A stretch of DNA of 61,999 nt from Chitinophaga pinensis (GTDB taxonomy: Bacteria > Pseudomonadota > Gammaproteobacteria > Burkholderiales > Burkholderiaceae_C): contig CALPRQ020000021.1 of the NCBI GenBank assembly GCA_943326015.2, positions 1 through 61,999 of the forward strand, given 5' to 3'. This document shows positions 58,801 to 61,999 of the stretch, one piece after another. Each line of letters starts with the position of its first letter. Position 1 is the first letter of the stretch. The position numbers and the translations under genes are program-made. Below the pieces are notes generated by a model, which worked only from the letters and a program-made list of their open reading frames with translations, had not been told where the DNA came from and did no database searches.

Positions 58801-59439
58801 ATGGAAGCCAGTGAACAGATCCGCCGTCGGCGTGGCAGGCCGCCGAAGCAGCGCGAAGACCACGCGGAAACGCGTGATCTGTTGTTGCGCGCGGGTCTCG
58901 AAGTGCTGACCGAGAAGGGGTTTTCCGCCGCCGGCCTCGACGAGATGCTTGGCCGTGCCGGTGTTCCGAAGGGGTCCTTCTATCACTACTTCGACAGCAA
59001 GGAGGCCTTCGGTCTCGAACTGATCAGGCACTACGGGCTATTTTTTGCCCGCAAGCTGGATCGCCACCTCTGCGACCGCACGCGCCCGTGCCTGGAGCGG
59101 CTGCGTTCGTTCGTGGCCGATGCGGGGGAAGGCATGGCGAGGCACGGCTTCCGTCGCGGCTGCCTGATCGGCAACCTCGGCCAGGAGATGGGGACGCTGC
59201 CGGAAAGCTTCCGGGACCGCCTCCGGGAGACTCTCGAAGACTGGCAGGCCCGCTTCGGAGCCTGCCTGATCGAGGCCCAGCATGCCGGCGAATTGGCGCC
59301 AGACGCCGATGCCGCGCGGCTCGCGGCCTTTTTCTGGATCGGCTGGGAGGGAGCGGTGTTGCGGGCCAAGCTCGAACGCTGCGCGCAGCCACTCGACATT
59401 TTTGCGGATGGGTTCTTTGCCAGCCTGCCGTCGCGCTGA
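58801..59439 (+). CDS. acuR: TetR-family regulator AcuR
   Basis: This 212-residue TetR repressor starts MEASEQIRRRRGRPPKQRED and has the HTH AAGLDEMLGRAGVPKGSFYHYFDSK region (residues 42-66). The following gene is acuI, and both carry the same operator, as in bacteria handling acrylate. AcuR releases DNA on binding acrylate in those. ATG 58801 is closest to the operator; upstream frame is unsupported. Confidence 0.88.
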   Translation: MEASEQIRRRRGRPPKQREDHAETRDLLLRAGLEVLTEKGFSAAGLDEMLGRAGVPKGSFYHYFDSKEAFGLELIRHYGLFFARKLDRHLCDRTRPCLERLRSFVADAGEGMARHGFRRGCLIGNLGQEMGTLPESFRDRLRETLEDWQARFGACLIEAQHAGELAPDADAARLAAFFWIGWEGAVLRAKLERCAQPLDIFADGFFASLPSR

Positions 59440-59456
59440 TTTTTTTTGCTTTTTTA

Positions 59457-59472
59457 TAGACAATCGGTCTAA
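59457..59472. promoter_or_regulatory. AcuR operator, copy 2 (before acuI)
   Basis: TAGACAATCGGTCTAA repeats 15 of 16 or all bases of the acuR operator and lies 15 bp before the acuI ATG, directly upstream of its AAAGGAGA ribosome site. Confidence 0.88.
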
Positions 59473-59487
59473 ACTAAAGGAGACGAT

Positions 59488-60471
59488 ATGTTCAAGGCTA
59501 TTCTGATCGAGAAGGATGAGGCCGGCTACCGCGCGAGCGTCCAGCAAATCGACGACGCGCGCCTGCCCGAGGGGGACGTGACGGTTCGAGTCAGCCACTC
59601 GACGCTCAACTACAAGGACGGTCTCGCGATCACCGGCCAGGGGCCGGTGGTGCGCAGGTTCCCGATGGTGCCCGGAATTGACCTGGTCGGCACGGTCGAG
59701 GCCAGCGCCCATCCGCAGTACCAGGTCGGCGACGCGGTGGTGCTCAACGGCTGGGGCGTGGGCGAGGTGCACTGGGGCGGTCTGGCGCAGAAGGCGCGCC
59801 TGAAGGGCGACTGGCTGGTGCCGCTGCCGTCGGCGTTCACGCCACAGCAGGCGATGGCGATCGGCACCGCCGGCTACACCGCGATGCTGTGCGTGCTGGC
59901 CCTGGAGCGGCACGGCGTGCGGCCCGAGGATGGCGAGATCCTGGTCACCGGCGCGGCCGGCGGCGTGGGCAGCGTCGCGATCGCGGTGCTGGCCAAGCTG
60001 GGCTACACGGTGGTCGCGGCAACCGGCCGCCCGCAGGATGCCGACTACCTGAAGGCGCTGGGCGCGGCCGAGGTCGTCGAGCGCGCGCTGTTCTCGGCGC
60101 CCGGCAAGCCGCTGGGCAAGGAACGCTGGGCCGGCGCCATCGACGTGGTCGGCAGCCATGTGCTGGCCAACGTCTGCGCGACGATGAAGTACCGCGGCGT
60201 GGTCGCGGCCTGTGGCCTGGCCGCGGGCATGGATTTCCCGGCCACGGTCGCGCCCTTCATCCTGCGCGGCGTCACGCTGGCCGGCATCGACAGCGTGATG
60301 TGTCCGCGCGCCGACCGCCTGCTGGCCTGGCAGCGCCTGGCGACCGACCTGGATCCGGCCAAGCTCGGCCAGATCGGCCGCGAAGTCGGTCTGGCCGAGG
60401 CGATTCCGCTCGCGCACAGCCTGCTGCAGGGCGAGGTGCGCGGTCGCGTGGTCGTCGACGTCAATCGCTGA
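59488..60471 (+). CDS. acuI: Acrylyl-CoA reductase AcuI (zinc-free MDR family)
   Basis: This 327-residue medium-chain reductase reduces acryloyl-CoA to propanoyl-CoA with [41 protein letters not shown] and the nucleotide loop [16 protein letters not shown] are typical of AcuI/YhdH. Zinc ligands of alcohol dehydrogenases are absent. It forms an acuR-acuI unit under AcuR control. No DMSP lyase is present, so the source of acrylate is unclear. Confidence 0.92.
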   Translation: MFKAILIEKDEAGYRASVQQIDDARLPEGDVTVRVSHSTLNYKDGLAITGQGPVVRRFPMVPGIDLVGTVEASAHPQYQVGDAVVLNGWGVGEVHWGGLAQKARLKGDWLVPLPSAFTPQQAMAIGTAGYTAMLCVLALERHGVRPEDGEILVTGAAGGVGSVAIAVLAKLGYTVVAATGRPQDADYLKALGAAEVVERALFSAPGKPLGKERWAGAIDVVGSHVLANVCATMKYRGVVAACGLAAGMDFPATVAPFILRGVTLAGIDSVMCPRADRLLAWQRLATDLDPAKLGQIGREVGLAEAIPLAHSLLQGEVRGRVVVDVNR

Positions 60472-60498
60472 GAGTCCGCTCCGGGTTCATCGAGCGGC

Positions 60499-60520
60499 AG
60501 CCCGCGCGACAGCGCGGGCT
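60499..60520. terminator. Strong GC hairpin between convergent acuI and purC
   Basis: AGCCCGCGC and GCGCGGGCT form a 9-bp stem with a GACA loop. It touches the purC stop. No T run follows on either strand, so it may be a stabilising 3' end or an inefficient bidirectional terminator. Confidence 0.5.
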
Positions 60521-61428
60521 CAGCCCAGGATGCGTTCGAGCGCTTCCTGGTACTTGGCGGCGGTCTGGACGATAACTTCCTGCGGCAGGCGCGGCGCCGG
60601 CGCGGTCTTGTTCCAGAGCTGGCCGTTGACGGTCGCGGTTTCGAGCCAGTCGCGCAGGAACTGCTTGTCGAAGCTGGGCGGGTTGCTGCCTTCGACATAG
60701 CTGTCGGCCGGCCAGTAGCGCGAGCTGTCGGGGGTCAGCACCTCGTCCATCAGCACCAGGGTGCCGTCGGCGTCGAGGCCGAACTCGAACTTGGTGTCGG
60801 CGATGATGATGCCCTTGGTGGCGGCGAAGTCGCGCGCGGCCTTATAGAGCTGGATCGAGATCTCGCGGATCTTGCCGGCCAGCTCGGGGCCGATCATCTC
60901 GACCGTCTTCTCGAAGGTGATGTTCTCGTCATGCTCGCCGACCTCGGCCTTGGCGGCCGGGGTGTAGATCGGCTCGGGCAACTTGGAGGCGTTCTGCAGG
61001 CCTTCGGGCAGCGCCACGCCGCAGACCGAGCGGCTTTCCTGGTATTCCTTCCAGCCGCTGCCGGCCAGGTAGCCGCGCACCACGGCCTCGACCGGAATCG
61101 GCTTGAGGCGCTTGACCAGCATCGAGCGGCCGGCGACCAGCGGCTTTTCCTCGTCGCTGACGACGCTGGTCGGGTCTTCGCCGGTCAGGTGGATCGGGCA
61201 GATGTTCTGGCCATTCGGACCGAGCAGGTCGAACCAGAACAGGCTCAAGCGGGTCAGCAGCTCGCCCTTGCCGGGAATCGGCTCGCCCATGATGACGTCG
61301 AAGGCGCTGATGCGGTCGGACGCGACCATCAGGATGCGGTCGTCGCCTACGGCGTAGTTGTCGCGCACCTTGCCGCGTGCGAGCAAGGGCAGGGACTTGA
61401 GGGCGGAGGTGTGGAGTGCGTGGGTCAT
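60520..61428 (-). CDS. purC: SAICAR synthase PurC
   Basis: This 302-residue enzyme joins aspartate to [28 protein letters not shown] (residues 16-39, shown in part), [35 protein letters not shown] and [17 protein letters not shown] are diagnostic of the longer PurC class. ATG 61428 is used; TTG 61434 is in frame. It follows PurE/PurK in the pathway but is encoded 10 kb away. Confidence 0.95.
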   Translation of the reverse strand: MTHALHTSALKSLPLLARGKVRDNYAVGDDRILMVASDRISAFDVIMGEPIPGKGELLTRLSLFWFDLLGPNGQNICPIHLTGEDPTSVVSDEEKPLVAGRSMLVKRLKPIPVEAVVRGYLAGSGWKEYQESRSVCGVALPEGLQNASKLPEPIYTPAAKAEVGEHDENITFEKTVEMIGPELAGKIREISIQLYKAARDFAATKGIIIADTKFEFGLDADGTLVLMDEVLTPDSSRYWPADSYVEGSNPPSFDKQFLRDWLETATVNGQLWNKTAPAPRLPQEVIVQTAAKYQEALERILG

Positions 61429-61611
61429 GGGCAAAGCGGGCCAGAAGCAAAGGCCCGATTATCGCAAGTCTTGCGTTTTCAGCCCAGTGCATCCGTCCCG
61501 GGCTGGCCCTCTCCTGGAGCCAGGTCCGTCGGACTTCAAATGATCAATATGAATTGGCTGAAAAAATGAAATGAAATCGCTGGCGAACGACAGGGATTTG
61601 TAGTAAATTTC

Positions 61612-61693
61612 AGTTCGGGATTCGTCCCCGTCGCTTACCTCCCTGGCGGCGAGCCGCAAGGCTTTCCTAGCCCCTTCGTGGGGCTCTTTTTTT
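61612..61693 (+). ncRNA. Candidate small RNA with three hairpins and terminator
   Basis: The stretch has GGGA-TTCG-TCCC (61617-61628), a UUCG tetraloop, then a GC stem around 61645-61657, then the terminator AGCCCC-TTCGT-GGGGCT plus seven T (61669-61693). No frame fits. The upstream TAGTAA at 61601 is a weak -10. Transcription would be plus, divergent from purC. The whole gap 61429-61710 otherwise holds the purC promoter region. I do not recognise the RNA family. Confidence 0.45.
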
Positions 61694-61710
61694 GCCTGTC
61701 GGGTGCTGGC

Positions 61711-61780
61711 CTGACCCGATCCGAGCGGCAAGCCTCGGGGTTCAGCCCGAGGTTTGAGCGATCAGGCCGGCACGGCCTGT
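61711..61780 (+). mobile_element. Left end of a second IS200/IS605-type element
   Basis: This is the inverted counterpart of 221-290. It contains the same stem (61733-61739 with 61746-61752) and begins after CTGA at 61711-61714. It lies 18 bp downstream of a T-run terminator, a common landing place for these elements. The tnpA stop is inside the shared stretch. Confidence 0.8.
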
Positions 61781-61999
61781 TGCTGCTCAATATACTGTCG
61801 CAGGATTTCGATTGGCGCACCGCCACATGATGCGGCAAAGTAGCTTGGCGACCACAATACCCCGCGCCGCTTGAGCCACGGATGGAAGTCCCCGAACTCC
61901 TTGCGCATCATCCGGCTCGACACCCCCTTCAGGCTGTTCACCAGCGTCGATAGCGCCACTTTCGGCGGGTAGTCCACCAACAGGTGAACGTGATCCGCC
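61762..61999 (-). CDS. tnpA: TnpA (Y1 HUH transposase), C-terminal part, cut by window edge
   Basis: About 78 residues are visible. The HUH metal motif is in ADHVHLLVDYPP at the edge, then NSLKGVSSRMMRKEF, LWSPSYFAASCGG and the nucleophile Tyr in ILRQYIEQQQ near the end. Stop TGA lies within the left end. It should excise and insert the element as single-stranded circles and could act in trans on the tnpB-only copy at the other edge. Confidence 0.93.
   Translation of the reverse strand, partial: ADHVHLLVDYPPKVALSTLVNSLKGVSSRMMRKEFGDFHPWLKRRGVLWSPSYFAASCGGAPIEILRQYIEQQQAVPA

Noticed and set aside
1-61999. CRISPR arrays, prophage modules or integron attC arrays
   Set aside because: No regularly spaced repeats, no phage structural gene block and no attC series were seen in the window.

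Overview
The window is GC-rich bacterial chromosomal DNA with tightly packed genes. The Min system, a CcoG-type cytochrome oxidase assembly protein, DUF411 and cupredoxin copper genes and purE-purK-sua5 suggest a betaproteobacterium of the order Burkholderiales (a Sphaerotilaceae- or Comamonadaceae-like organism). This placement is inferred from gene families, not from a marker-gene search.

Layout. Both window edges lie inside IS200/IS605-family elements: a tnpB start at 1-194 and a tnpA end at 61762-61999. They share one inverted left-end sequence. Positions 287-8596 form a polyamine block on the minus strand: a putrescine/spermidine ABC importer (potF, G, H, I) and catabolic genes (PuuD-like hydrolase, PuuA-like ligase, SpuC-like transaminase). 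Between them is an AT-rich 550-bp spacer with DnaA-box-like sites and DnaA-trio-like repeats. Positions 8.8-19.3 kb hold a lone HipA-family kinase, D-serine dehydratase, a broken paiB, a patatin-like lipase, an UMF1-type transporter, a carrier-ligase-acyltransferase fusion and a MocR regulator. Positions 19.4-26.9 kb hold ccoG and a periplasmic copper-defence operon with its two-component system. CopA and CopZ genes for the same task lie at 39.4-42.0 kb.

Positions 29.5-32.8 kb are a lower-GC island with an alpha/beta-hydrolase effector facing a retron-type reverse transcriptase, bounded by short inverted repeats. It is the best candidate for an unusual defence system. Next come a HAD phosphatase, the pncA-pncB NAD salvage pair, a second DnaK/DnaJ pair, copA/copZ and minCDE. 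At 44.3-47.9 kb are two tryptophan-repeat lipoproteins and a three-gene cassette led by a DUF2589 protein, with its own promoter and a perfect 12-bp leader stem. This is the second candidate for an undescribed system.

Positions 48-52.3 kb carry sua5, purK, purE, a CnoX-type co-chaperone, a cysteine-cluster protein and tRNA-Phe. The rest holds an eroded ribosome-hibernation gene, a trypsin-like protease, a chemoreceptor, gph, an intact IS903-group insertion with a 9-bp target duplication, an uncharacterised gene pair behind a perfect palindrome, an acuR-acuI pair with two matching operators, purC and a possible small RNA.

The genes combine into clear functional sets: polyamine uptake and breakdown, copper export and oxidation, NAD salvage, purine synthesis (purE, purK, purC), division-site placement, and acrylate detoxification. 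Mobile DNA and decay (two pseudogenes, two IS types, a local duplication) cluster near the window edges, the retron island and the tRNA.
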